Translations under genes and position numbers: made by a program | Notes under the pieces: generated by a model | Told to the model about the DNA's origin: nothing | Databases searched by the model: none | The model's input: only the letters and a program-made list of their open reading frames with translations | Shown: positions 26,750 through 34,864 of the stretch, piece after piece | Numbering within the stretch: the stretch's first letter is position 1 | How the letters are laid out: each line of letters begins with the position of its first letter | Assembly: GCA_027858775.1 (NCBI GenBank) | Contig: JAQICA010000276.1 | Span: forward strand, 1 to 42,420 | Direction: 5' to 3' | DNA length: 42,420 nt | DNA from: Salinivirgaceae bacterium | Lineage (GTDB): Bacteria; Bacteroidota; Bacteroidia; Bacteroidales; Salinivirgaceae

Positions 26750-27892
26750 TTAATTTCTCCATCGGTTCATGGCTTCAGTCATCCGTTGATCTACTAACTT
26801 TACTTTTTCTGGTGGAATATTTTGGTTCCTCAGATGGTTTGTTTTTCGTATTTCTTCAATTTTTTGTTGTAGTTTTTGTTCCTGTGTTTTTACTTCTTCC
26901 GATAATTTTTTCAGCATAGCCTCTTTTCGTTCCATTTCTTCTTGAGTTGCCTGAACTTCCTCAAGGTTTTGGCGCATTTCTTCTTCTTGGGATTGCAACA
27001 TTTCCGTTTGATTTTGCGATTCTGAAAGCAGTAATTGCGTCTTTTCGTTGGTTTTTACCGAAGTAATTGAAGCTGCAAGGGCTGTCGTTGTTTTTTCCAG
27101 GAATATTTGTTCGTGCTTTTGCAAAGGATGGAACGAAGCCAATTCAATAACGCCTGTTACTTCATTATTGTAAATCAGCGGGAGTATGAATACACATCGG
27201 GGTAGCGCTTTACCAAGTCCAGACGTAATTTCAATATAATTTTCGGGTACATCGGTTAAGTATATTGGTTTCTTTTCGAATGCTGCCCTGCCTATGAGAC
27301 CGTATCCTACTTCATGTGTTTTTTGTGCAAATCTTTCGCGCTCCCAGGCTATGGCACATTGCAAGACCAAAATTTGTTTTTCTTCGTTTTCCTCTATCAC
27401 AAAAAGTCCGCCCTGGTTGAGGTTTAATAGATCGATCAATGCTATGAGTATGTGGCGCCCCATATCTTGAACAGAGTTATTATGCAATCGGAGTGTTTCG
27501 GCTATATGAGCTGTGTTTGTATTTGTCCAGTTAATTAACTCCTCGTGTCGGTTCTTTTTTTCAAGCTCGTTTTCTTTTTCTTCCATCTCTTGTTCAAGCT
27601 GTGTAAGAAGAACGGCTATGTCGTTGCTTTCTATTTTACTACGAAGCCGTTTTCTGATCTTTTCTGAGGCGGTGGAAATAATTGACGCCTGTTTTTCGGC
27701 GATTGTACTTTTCTGTTTTCGCTCATTTTTATTGCGCAAAAATAGCGCAACTGTAACAGTTGCCGATGCAACTGTAGTTGCTAAAAGTAATACCCAATGA
27801 GTGTTAAAATGGTAATGTTCAAATGCAAGAAACCCAAGTAATAGGGCGTGTAGGCCAATAGCCATCCATGAGAGTAAGCTGTGTTTTTTCAT
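26750..27892 (-). CDS. Membrane GAF-domain protein with coiled coils
   Basis: A 380-residue protein. Two hydrophobic helices near residues 9-25 and 32-52 anchor it in the inner membrane with a very short loop outside. A cytoplasmic coiled coil (about 55-120) leads to a GAF domain (about 145-280, with GGLFVIEENEEKQILVLQ, VGYGLIGRAAFEKKPIYLTD and LPLIYNNEVTGVIELASF). A second coiled coil follows, with LEEVQATQEEMERKEAMLKK, a motif common in Bacteroidota GAF/PAS sensors. No kinase, cyclase or methyl-accepting domain is attached, so it should signal through a partner. It lies upstream of the hydrogenase-like and cyclase genes in the same direction with gaps of 297 and 235 bp. The ligand is unknown. 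Confidence 0.85.
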   Translation of the reverse strand: MKKHSLLSWMAIGLHALLLGFLAFEHYHFNTHWVLLLATTVASATVTVALFLRNKNERKQKSTIAEKQASIISTASEKIRKRLRSKIESNDIAVLLTQLEQEMEEKENELEKKNRHEELINWTNTNTAHIAETLRLHNNSVQDMGRHILIALIDLLNLNQGGLFVIEENEEKQILVLQCAIAWERERFAQKTHEVGYGLIGRAAFEKKPIYLTDVPENYIEITSGLGKALPRCVFILPLIYNNEVTGVIELASFHPLQKHEQIFLEKTTTALAASITSVKTNEKTQLLLSESQNQTEMLQSQEEEMRQNLEEVQATQEEMERKEAMLKKLSEEVKTQEQKLQQKIEEIRKTNHLRNQNIPPEKVKLVDQRMTEAMNRWRN

Positions 27893-28076
27893 GATAAGCG
27901 TTTTTAAGAAAACTTGTTTTTGTCTTAACTACGCAGCATAGGTACAAATAATTTATTGTATTAGCAAATTTTGTTTTTATTTTTTGCAACTTGTTTTTGT
28001 CTCGATACACTGTTGGGAGGGGGTGGTACGTTTTATCTGGATATGTTAACAATTCTTCAAAGGGGTGTCATTAAAT

Positions 28077-28107
28077 AAAAAAAGGATTCCGGTATAAACC
28101 GAAATCC
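28077..28107 (-). terminator. Intrinsic terminator, minus strand
   Basis: On the minus strand a 10-bp stem (GGATTTCGGT / ACCGGAATCC with one mismatch, loop TTAT) runs into seven T. It is about 300 bp beyond the PKD gene stop and 185 bp before the GAF gene start, so it either ends the PKD transcript or attenuates a leader of the GAF gene. Confidence 0.8.
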
Positions 28108-28255
28108 TGCTGATTAAGCGGAAGAAGCAGGATCGGGTTTTCAATTTGTAGTTATTTTAGTTCTCATAGTTGTTAACGCTAAATTGATGGCCTTTCGGGA
28201 AATTTGTGAATAAGTATCTGCAGACAATTGCTTTAAACCTGATAACCCGATCCTG
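28077..28255 (-). ncRNA. Candidate structured RNA (leader switch or small RNA) upstream of the GAF gene
   Basis: On the minus strand, arms CAGGATCGGGTT (28255-28244) and AACCCGATCCTG (28139-28128) form a perfect 12-bp closing stem. Inside it TCAATTT and AAATTGA (28187-28181 and 28147-28141) form a 7-bp stem. The 3' arm of the closing stem also contains ATCCTGC, which can instead pair with GCAGGAT overlapping the 5' arm of the terminator at 28077-28107. Closing stem and antiterminator are therefore mutually exclusive, the layout of an attenuating riboswitch with OFF as the folded state. No known aptamer was recognised. A free small RNA or a 6S-like RNA is the alternative. The 514-bp gap around it holds no gene. 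Confidence 0.5.
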
Positions 28256-28406
28256 TAAAATACTACCTAAACCTGTTCTGGGGAACTGTGGTAGTGAGCA
28301 TTCAAAGTACTGAGTAGACAAACGGGTAATTTAATCTTTTTGTACTTTTCAACTATAAGACACAGGAATAGCAAAAGGTTGTAAAGGAATGATGAAAAAA
28401 ATGCAA

Positions 28407-29843
28407 TTATTTTGTAATGAGCTTAAATACAGGCTCTTTTTCGAGGTGAGATATTTTGATAATGTAGCTGCCTTTTGGAATGCCGGCTGTGTTAATGGTG
28501 CTGTAGTCTGATCCCGGATTGTGGATAGATTTTATTAACTGTCCGTTTGTATTCAGTAGCTGAATACTTTCAATGGGACTATTTGTTCGGATATTTAATT
28601 CGTTATTAAACGGAATAGGGTAGATGTTAACTTCCGAAATTCCGGGGGCATCGGAAATGCTTAACGGGCGTATTTGTGTTGTTGTAATATAAAAGTTGGT
28701 GTGTGCAGTGATATCAAAATCGATTTGAAAATTTACCGATGCCGGTTGTGAAGTTTTTCCCGGGCATTCAGGTTGAACAAAATACGAACCACGTGGCAAG
28801 CCTGTAAACTCAAATTCTTCATTTGTAACTAATGCATGGTCTAGCGGATTTTTATTTTTGTCGAGTAAAATAACATTTAATGGTAATTGGTCTAGGGGGG
28901 AATTGTAAAGAAAAGTTCCTTTTATTGTATTCTTCCCATGCAACATAACATTTGAGGTAAGTGTATTTAGGTCGAGATCTTTAATTTCATGCGCAACAAT
29001 AAGTGGTGTGGCATCTGTCCAACTAGTGGTATATCCTAAGTACGTAGGTAAAATGCGTGGAAATATCGGCATTGGAAAGTTAGGCACAACCTTTAGTAAA
29101 TAGCGTGAGTTGGGGCTGCAAAAGAAATTGTAATTCCCGTTGTCGTTCGGCGTTATGGTTTGAATAATATTATTTTCGTTGGTGTCGACACCAATTAACC
29201 AAATTTCCGCCTCGGATAAGTAGTTTCCGGGTATTGACACTTCTCCTCTGACAAAGCTATTTTCACTGGCAAGAACTTCCTTTGTGGTTGTATCTGTGCA
29301 CTGTAAAGGTGTTTTTATTATAAGTGAAACAGTGTACACTCCTTCTTCGGCATATTGATGTTGTGGAGAACGAGCTGTGCTCGTTTGCCCGTCGCCAAAG
29401 TCCCAAAAATATTGCATGTCGTGTACGGCTTTTACTTTTGCATTTTCAAATGTAACAGTTGATTGGCCATCTGTTTGATAGTCAATTACTGCTTGACAAG
29501 ATGTTTCGTCGTTGAGAAGGCAAATTGAAAAGTCCACAATTTGTATCGCGCTATCTCCAAATTTTACTGTGTCTGTGTATGTTTGCCAGCTTTCGCAAAA
29601 TCCGATGGTTTGTACGTAAAGATTAGACGTTGATTGTGAGTTTGATGCCCAACTATATTCGCCTATTTCATTTGTGTAAACGGTATCAATAATTTTTTCT
29701 ATTGATACTAAATATACAGGGTGGAATGCAATTGGTTGATTGTTTTCAGCTGAATTCATCACCGTACCTTTCACCATAATCTGCCCGGAGAGCAAAAAAT
29801 GAGAACATAGCAAAAGGGTTGTTATGAAAATCCGCATAATCAT
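28407..29843 (-). CDS. PKD-domain protein with type IX secretion C-terminal sorting domain
   Basis: A 478-residue secreted protein. The signal peptide is MIMRIFITTLLLCSHFLLSG before QIMVKG (start may be M1 or M3). A carboxypeptidase-regulatory-like segment (about 22-95) is followed by a PKD domain with YFWDFGDGQTS and SPQHQYAEEGVYTVSL (about 143-185). Further beta-sandwich repeats follow, ending in a Por-type sorting domain (EVNIYPIPFNNELNI ... IQLLNTNGQLIKS ... IPKGSYIIKI). Such proteins cross the outer membrane by the PorSS/GldKLMN machinery and are attached to the surface or released. No catalytic domain was seen, so an adhesive or structural role is likely. It follows the barrel gene by 9 bp. 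Confidence 0.88.
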   Translation of the reverse strand: MIMRIFITTLLLCSHFLLSGQIMVKGTVMNSAENNQPIAFHPVYLVSIEKIIDTVYTNEIGEYSWASNSQSTSNLYVQTIGFCESWQTYTDTVKFGDSAIQIVDFSICLLNDETSCQAVIDYQTDGQSTVTFENAKVKAVHDMQYFWDFGDGQTSTARSPQHQYAEEGVYTVSLIIKTPLQCTDTTTKEVLASENSFVRGEVSIPGNYLSEAEIWLIGVDTNENNIIQTITPNDNGNYNFFCSPNSRYLLKVVPNFPMPIFPRILPTYLGYTTSWTDATPLIVAHEIKDLDLNTLTSNVMLHGKNTIKGTFLYNSPLDQLPLNVILLDKNKNPLDHALVTNEEFEFTGLPRGSYFVQPECPGKTSQPASVNFQIDFDITAHTNFYITTTQIRPLSISDAPGISEVNIYPIPFNNELNIRTNSPIESIQLLNTNGQLIKSIHNPGSDYSTINTAGIPKGSYIIKISHLEKEPVFKLITK

Positions 29844-29852
29844 GCGCCTAAA

Positions 29853-31052
29853 TTACTGAAAAATATAACTTATTCCAATATTTATTCTCGTAATTTTTTC
29901 AGTATTAAGGGCTTCATTGGTGTAAATGTTCCATAAACCATGGCGAATGCCAGATTGCACGGCTATGTATTTTTTCTTATCAATTGGGATTTTTATTCGT
30001 AAGGCAGCACCGACATCAATTGAAAATTTATGTGCGTACTTATTGTTGAGTTGTCGAATTGAGTTGTCGGTATCGTACATTCGCAATTGTACTCGTGCAA
30101 GCCATCCTGCATAGAATCCACCTTCCAGTTCTATTTCTAAAGGACCAACAGCGAATGTTCTGCCAACTAAAATAGGTAGCTCTAAGTAGAAGTATCGATT
30201 TGTAAGTTTGTATTTGTTTTTAATATGGGTGGTATCGTAATCTGTATGCCGAATGGTGTCGTAAACCGTCTTCACGAAAGTGTCAATATTCATAATGTAA
30301 ACAGTGTCGTCGGGCCATTGATCGGGGTCGACGTAGTACGCGGTGTCAATAATTATGGAATCGTAAGACGTGGGCTGTTCATAAATCGTGCTGTCTGTAA
30401 TTGTTCGTTGTGTTTCCAATTGGTGTTGTTCACTAAAATAATGGAGTTGTAATCCTGATTTTACATACCAGTTATTTTTGCAATAGCTGACATTGCCAAA
30501 AATTCCCGGGGTAATAACTGATTTAGCTTTTGAATGATTGATTGTTGGATATAGCTCTGTAGGGAAACTGACTGGAGCTTGGTAGGGCGATTTTTCCCAA
30601 ATTTGCATGGCCACACCTGCTTCCAATCCGAAGTGCGATAATGATTGTCGGAATTTTGGTGCGGGGAATAGTTTTGGTGCGGGTAAGGTATTTTGCTGTT
30701 TGTTTAGCTGAAAAGGGCGACTTGTCATTTTTCGCATTATGTAAACGGTATCGTAAATGCGGATACGCCTTACCGTAACCTGTTTTCCATCTATTACGCG
30801 TTGTTCAAAAATGGTATCGGCTCGAATTATTTGTTGGCCTGTATCCCTGTTTTGCCCCGATAGCGAAAATGATATCAAGAAAAGGAATAAGAATGGTAAA
30901 AAATTTTGGAATAGTATTTTTCGGGTTTGAGTTAAACCACAGGGATGCGTAAACGTGTTTTTATTAGATGGTAGAAGTGTATGCGAAACTTTCTCAGCAC
31001 TAGCGAAGTGTTGTTTGTATTGCAATCTATTTATTCTCCCCAGTTGTTGCAC
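29853..31052 (-). CDS. Outer-membrane beta-barrel protein, start codon uncertain
   Basis: The frame encodes up to 399 residues. A signal peptide (FLPFLFLFLISFSLSG before QNRDTG) lies unusually far in, after about 45 residues, and no ATG, GTG or TTG is found close before it. A -7 element at 31057-31064 would start transcription at about 31050, downstream of the first ATG at 31052. The true start is thus unresolved. The mature part has a region with repeated DTVYI/DTAYY motifs (about 80-290) and a C-terminal barrel of alternating strands (FYLELPILVGRTFAVG, FSIDVGAALRIKIPI, RINIGISYIFQ), ending in Phe-Gln. It resembles the PorT/OMP_b-brl group. It sits 9 bp before the PKD protein, so they are probably one operon. 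Confidence 0.75.
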   Translation of the reverse strand: MQQLGRINRLQYKQHFASAEKVSHTLLPSNKNTFTHPCGLTQTRKILFQNFLPFLFLFLISFSLSGQNRDTGQQIIRADTIFEQRVIDGKQVTVRRIRIYDTVYIMRKMTSRPFQLNKQQNTLPAPKLFPAPKFRQSLSHFGLEAGVAMQIWEKSPYQAPVSFPTELYPTINHSKAKSVITPGIFGNVSYCKNNWYVKSGLQLHYFSEQHQLETQRTITDSTIYEQPTSYDSIIIDTAYYVDPDQWPDDTVYIMNIDTFVKTVYDTIRHTDYDTTHIKNKYKLTNRYFYLELPILVGRTFAVGPLEIELEGGFYAGWLARVQLRMYDTDNSIRQLNNKYAHKFSIDVGAALRIKIPIDKKKYIAVQSGIRHGLWNIYTNEALNTEKITRINIGISYIFQ

Positions 31053-31056
31053 TTTA

Positions 31057-31064
31057 CAAATTTA
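31057..31064 (-). promoter_or_regulatory. -7 promoter element for the barrel/PKD operon
   Basis: On the minus strand it reads TAAATTTG, an exact TAnnTTTG match. The implied transcript start near 31050 argues that translation begins downstream of the ATG at 31052. Confidence 0.4.
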
Positions 31065-31122
31065 TCCCTTTTCTTTCTCTTTATTACAGCGTTATGTGCA
31101 TACCTTAATTTGCAAGATTTGG

Positions 31123-31139
31123 ATTTGCAATTCGCAAAT
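31123..31139. promoter_or_regulatory. Palindromic operator-like site
   Basis: ATTTGC-AATTC-GCAAAT is a perfect 6-bp inverted repeat with a 5-bp spacer, about 60 bp upstream of the barrel operon promoter. A further AATTTGCAA lies at 31108-31116. It could bind a regulator; nothing identifies which one. Confidence 0.3.
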
Positions 31140-31378
31140 TGCAGCATCCTTGCGGTATTTGTTTTTAACGTCTTGTAATTTAACCGATTTCTTAATCAGT
31201 TGATGTTGTTGGTGCTTTTTGAACTATGAGTACTTTAAATTCGCACTAAGATAGATAAAACTTTCAGAAACTGTTTTTTTGATAAAAAAAACTTGCTTGT
31301 TTTCTGGGTATCGATGAAATTGGTGGAACATGATTTATTTTCATAATTATTCCAGTGAGGTTGCTGTAATTTGCACAC

Positions 31379-31406
31379 AAAAAAGCGAGCCGTTAAGCTC
31401 ACTTTT
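31379..31406 (-). terminator. Terminator after the peroxiredoxin pseudogene
   Basis: On the minus strand the stem AGTGAGC / GCTCGCT (7 bp, one G-T pair, loop TTAACG) is followed by six T. It lies 18 bp past the stop codon. Confidence 0.8.
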
Positions 31407-31424
31407 CACGAATAATTCTAAAAT

Positions 31425-31939
31425 TTATTTTTTCAGTTCTTTGTGACAGAACCACCAGTCGTAGCATTCGTATTGATTTTTGCGTTTCTTTGCATCCTGT
31501 ACGGTTGTGGCTGGCGGAATAATTACACGGTCTTTCATAAAGTCGTTGTTTGGCCAGTTTGCAGGCATGGCAACTTTCTCGCGATCAGATACCTGAAGGG
31601 CTTCTAATGCACGTAGTATTTCTTCCATGTTTCGCCCTATTTCTTGTGGGTAGTAAAGTATGATACGAATTGTACTTTCCGGATCTACCAAAAATACCGC
31701 ACGTACTGTTTGACTTCCTTTGCCGGGGTGTACCATACCCAATTTAGAAGCTACTGCTCCATTCATGTCGGCTATAATTGGGAACGGAATGGTTACATCC
31801 ATGTTTTCTTCAATCCACTCGTCCCATTTGATGTGTGAGAATATTTGATCGATTGACAATCCCAGTAGTTCTGCATTTAGTGTGTCATTTCTGGAAGTTT
31901 GTCCCCAATTAGTGGAAACGAATTTACTTGATTTTCCAT
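31425..31939 (-). pseudogene. Peroxiredoxin (AhpC/TSA, 1-Cys-like) broken by an internal deletion
   Basis: From the ATG at 31939 the minus strand encodes [20 protein letters not shown] and then a stop. In another frame the family sequence resumes at [20 protein letters not shown] and runs to the normal C-terminus ([40 protein letters not shown]). Compared with intact homologues of about 210 residues, some 45-50 residues are missing at the junction, including the peroxidatic HPADFTPVCTTE segment. The junction is out of frame. Translation could only give a fragment from the TTG at 31859 (144 residues), which lacks the catalytic Cys. It lies downstream of a PerR-like gene. An assembly error is the alternative to a true deletion. 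Confidence 0.85.
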
Positions 31940-31961
31940 TGTATTAATATTTAGTATTTGT

Positions 31962-31975
31962 AAATAATGATAATT
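31962..31975 (-). promoter_or_regulatory. Fur/PerR-box-like site upstream of the broken peroxiredoxin
   Basis: AAATAATGATAATT contains ATAATGATAAT, the core of the classical Fur/PerR hexamer array, about 23 bp before the peroxiredoxin start. This fits regulation by the neighbouring Fur-family gene. AT-rich context makes chance matches possible. Confidence 0.35.
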
Positions 31976-32141
31976 CTTTTTGTATTGATCTTTAATAGGT
32001 TCCAATTACTTAAGTAGTGATGTGAATATCTACGAAAGATTCTCTTACCCTGAAATTTAGTCTCCTGTCAATGCATTTTCTGCTTTACTTCCAGTTGGTT
32101 CACAGTGCTAAATTCATTTTTTATTATTTGCAGTGTTATTT

Positions 32142-32564
32142 CTATTCATTAAATTCTCCATTTATCTGAATTTGAATGTCTTCTATTTTAAACCCGTCGA
32201 TTTTTTTCGACTTAAAATATCGTTCAATCATTCGGGTCAGCTCCTGATCGTAATAGTCTTCTATTTTTTCAGACCTTTTGCTGTATAAATGGTAATGCTT
32301 ATCCGTAAACCCATCGTAACGCATTACGTCTTTCTCGGTTTTTATCTTTTTTATCAGTCCCTTTTCTGTGAATGTTTCTAACGTGTTGTAAACCGTTCCT
32401 ACAGAATACTCAGGATGTTCGTTTTTCACATAGTTAATAATATCGTCAGCAGTTGGGTGTGTGCGCAAATTTCGAAGCGCTTCCAGCACCGCAATTCGCT
32501 GAGGTGTAGCTCGTAGTTTATAACTACTAATCAGTTTATTTATATGTGTTTTTTCTTGCTTCAT
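32142..32564 (-). CDS. Fur-family transcriptional repressor (PerR-like)
   Basis: A 140-residue protein. The winged-helix part has SYKLRATPQRIAVLEALRNL, HPTADDIINYVKNEHPEYSV and GTVYNTLETFTEKGLIKKIK. The metal-sensing part has DGFTDKHYHLYSKRSEKIED. The Cys-x2-Cys pairs that hold structural zinc in classical Fur and PerR are absent; the protein has no Cys at all. This Cys-less form is, as far as I recall, usual for PerR-like proteins of Bacteroidota. Such repressors sense peroxide through metal-catalysed oxidation of His and control peroxiredoxin and catalase genes. The adjacent gene downstream is a peroxiredoxin, now broken. A palindrome at 32577-32591 may be an autoregulatory operator. Confidence 0.88.
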   Translation of the reverse strand: MKQEKTHINKLISSYKLRATPQRIAVLEALRNLRTHPTADDIINYVKNEHPEYSVGTVYNTLETFTEKGLIKKIKTEKDVMRYDGFTDKHYHLYSKRSEKIEDYYDQELTRMIERYFKSKKIDGFKIEDIQIQINGEFNE

Positions 32565-32576
32565 TGTCTTTGCGCA

Positions 32577-32591
32577 TTAGAACATCTCTAA
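32577..32591. promoter_or_regulatory. 15-bp palindrome upstream of the PerR-like gene
   Basis: TTAGA-ACATC-TCTAA has perfect 5-bp arms and the same 15-bp length as a PerR box, 12 bp before the regulator start. Autoregulation is inference. Confidence 0.35.
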
Positions 32592-33017
32592 AGTATGTAT
32601 TGTTTTGAGAGAGGTTATTTTATTGTATTTTTTCTAAGCTGCTGAAAAACAGCACGAGAATGTGTCAATTTTATTTGTATAACCTTTATACAGTTAACTT
32701 TCACTTTTGTTTACATCAAAATGGAAGAAAAGAGTTCAATAAACAGGAATAGTGATTTGGGGTCCGAGGGATGGGCTGTGTGCCGTTTTATTCGGGATGC
32801 TCTGCCAGAAGGTGATTTTTGGCACTGCGGTTCGGTTCGGGTATCTGCAAAAGCGATACTGACCTTGAAATATTGTACGAAGAAGTTCGGTAGATCTTTA
32901 ATCAGGCCAATTTAATATGTAAATTTATGATGTTTACCGGATGAATTGCATTGTGGAAGCGTTTGTAACTCTGATTTGCAAAACAATTAAATAGGAGCAC
33001 GAAAGCCTCTGAAGGAG
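32592..33017. other. Intergenic region between the PerR-like and PhoB-like genes
   Basis: About 430 bp without a supported gene. A short hairpin TGCTG-AAAAA-CAGCA is present near 32640. A 64-codon plus-strand frame at 32721-32915 shows no family features and is not called. It probably contains the 3' end of the two-component transcript. Confidence 0.5.
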
Positions 33018-33728
33018 TTATTCGTCGATATCCACAAATTTGTAACCCACTCCTTTGATGGTTTTTATTAATTCGTTTCCGATTTTCTCTCTTACTTTTC
33101 GAATATGAACATCGATGGTTCGGTCACCAACAATTATATTATCGCCCCAAACGGCTGCATATATTTCGTCGCGGGTAAATACTTTATTCTTTTTTGATGC
33201 CAAAAGTGCTAGCAGTTCAAATTCTTTGCGAGGCAAAATAAGTTCTTGTCCTTTATAAACAATGATGTATTTTTCTTTATCAATTACCAAATCACCAATT
33301 TGGATGAGGTGTGATTCGTTGTCCAATGGCTCTTCGCTGTGGTTTCTGTATCGTTTTAGTAGCGCCTTCACCCTACTGATAAGCACCTTCGGTTTGATGG
33401 GTTTGGCTATGTAGTCATCTCCGCCGGCCTCAAAGCCTGCAATTTGGGAGTAATCTTCGTTACGAGCCGTAAGAAATGCAATTATTGTACTGTTTAGTTC
33501 ATCAATTTCCCGAATGTTGAAGCAAGTTTCTATGCCGTCCATTTCGGGCATCATTACATCGAGCAATATTAAGTGTGGCTTGGTTTCCATTGCCTTTTGT
33601 ATGGCCTCCTTTCCGTTGCTTGCAGTGCTTACGGTGTAACCTTCTTTGGTTAGGTTGTAACTTACAAATTCGAGAATGTCTTGTTCGTCATCAACCAGCA
33701 GTATTTTTTGGTTTTTTAATTCAGCCAT
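33018..33728 (-). CDS. phoB: OmpR/PhoB-family response regulator
   Basis: A 236-residue two-domain regulator. The receiver domain has acidic residues in KILLVDDEQDILEF, phosphoacceptor Asp57 in LILLDVMMPEMDG and the Lys of YIAKPIKPKVL. The C-terminal winged helix (about 140-232) includes LILPRKEFELLALLAS, GDRTIDVHIRKVREKIG and IKTIKGVGYKF, typical of the OmpR/PhoB class. The gene overlaps the histidine kinase gene by 8 bp, so they are translationally coupled. The divergent phosphate transporter gene suggests that it responds to phosphate; the symbol rests on that context and is tentative. Confidence 0.88.
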   Translation of the reverse strand: MAELKNQKILLVDDEQDILEFVSYNLTKEGYTVSTASNGKEAIQKAMETKPHLILLDVMMPEMDGIETCFNIREIDELNSTIIAFLTARNEDYSQIAGFEAGGDDYIAKPIKPKVLISRVKALLKRYRNHSEEPLDNESHLIQIGDLVIDKEKYIIVYKGQELILPRKEFELLALLASKKNKVFTRDEIYAAVWGDNIIVGDRTIDVHIRKVREKIGNELIKTIKGVGYKFVDIDE

Positions 33729-34776
33729 GGTGTTTTTTCTTTTGTGGTTTGTTAAGTGTAAATGAAAAGGTTGTACCTATGTTAAGATCACTCTTTACGT
33801 TAATGGTTTGGTTATGAGCATCTATGATGTGTTTTACAATCGATAAGCCCAATCCGGTTCCACCTTCCTCGCGCGATCGGCTTTTGTCTACACGGTAAAA
33901 GCGTTCGAATATTCTGGGAAGGTTCTCCGCAGCTATGCCAACTCCATTATCTTTCACTTCAACAAGAATAAATTTATCCATATCGTAGAAGCTTGTGCGT
34001 ATGAAATCGTTTTTCTTGCCATATTTAAGTGCATTAATCACTAAATTCGAAATCACTTCATAAATTCTTTTCCGATCGGCATTTACAAAAACAGGCTTGT
34101 CGGGTTTTGTACCAAAAATTAATTTTATTTCTTTCTCTTGTGCTCTTGCCTGATGCATTTCGTATACATCGGCAACCAAATTGGTAATATCGAAATCGAT
34201 GAATTTTAACTCCAGCTCACCGGCTTCTAATCGGGTTATGGTTTCTAAATCTTCAACTATCGAAATCATTCGATTGATGCTTTTTTCTGTCCTGTTTAGA
34301 TATAAGGTGTTGATATTAGGGTCGTTGATCCCCCCATCTAATAACGTTAATATGTAACCCTGTATGTTGAAAATGGGGGTTTTAAGCTCGTGAGAAACAT
34401 TGCCGAGAAATTCTTTTCTATAACGCTCCATTTCTTTAAGTTTCTCTATTTCTTTGGCTTTGTGTTCACTGTATAGTGTTACCTCGTTTTTTACCTGAGT
34501 AATGATGTCGGCCGATTCAACCCGTTTTTTTAAAAGTTTATTTTTCAGATTGATGTCATGTATCGATTTATAAATAGGTTTTATTTTATTGTAAATGAAA
34601 TGGTTAAGTATTACTCTGATGGTAAAGTAGCTTACAATAAAAACCGTGAGAATCCAAAAAAGACCAATCCACCATGTGGTAATAAAAAAGAAATCGATTA
34701 ACCAATATAAAAAGCTCACTAAGGCTATAACCGTTGATATGAGAAGCGTTAATTGCTTAGACGATACGTTTTTCAT
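33721..34776 (-). CDS. phoR: PhoR-like sensor histidine kinase
   Basis: A 351-residue membrane kinase. Two transmembrane helices (about residues 9-31 and 35-58) are joined by only a few residues, so there is no extracytoplasmic sensor domain, as in PhoR. A coiled linker (about 60-118) leads to the dimerisation helix LGNVSHELKTPIFNIQGYI with His129. The ATPase domain has N-box INALKYGK, G1 VEVKDNGVGI, F FERFYRVD and G2 GGTGLGLSIVKHI. It phosphorylates the regulator encoded by the overlapping downstream gene. No PAS domain is evident. Divergence from a PiT transporter supports a phosphate role. A -7 element (34865-34872, minus) lies upstream. Confidence 0.88.
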   Translation of the reverse strand: MKNVSSKQLTLLISTVIALVSFLYWLIDFFFITTWWIGLFWILTVFIVSYFTIRVILNHFIYNKIKPIYKSIHDINLKNKLLKKRVESADIITQVKNEVTLYSEHKAKEIEKLKEMERYRKEFLGNVSHELKTPIFNIQGYILTLLDGGINDPNINTLYLNRTEKSINRMISIVEDLETITRLEAGELELKFIDFDITNLVADVYEMHQARAQEKEIKLIFGTKPDKPVFVNADRKRIYEVISNLVINALKYGKKNDFIRTSFYDMDKFILVEVKDNGVGIAAENLPRIFERFYRVDKSRSREEGGTGLGLSIVKHIIDAHNQTINVKSDLNIGTTFSFTLNKPQKKKHHG

Positions 34777-34864
34777 GTATTAATTATTGAAAAAGGATAA
34801 TGAGTCTGTAATGTATTTTTAACTTTGTAGTCCAATTTTTTTAAGTTATGCTTAAATTGAACTC

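Noticed and set aside
28084-28255. Tried to match the structured RNA to TPP, SAM, c-di-GMP, cobalamin, SRP or tmRNA motifs
   Set aside because: None of the conserved core sequences of these families was visible, so it is left unnamed.
32721-32915. 64-codon plus-strand frame between the PerR-like and PhoB-like genes
   Set aside because: No recognisable domain, signal peptide or clear ribosome site, and it lies in a spacer between minus-strand genes; a chance frame is more likely.
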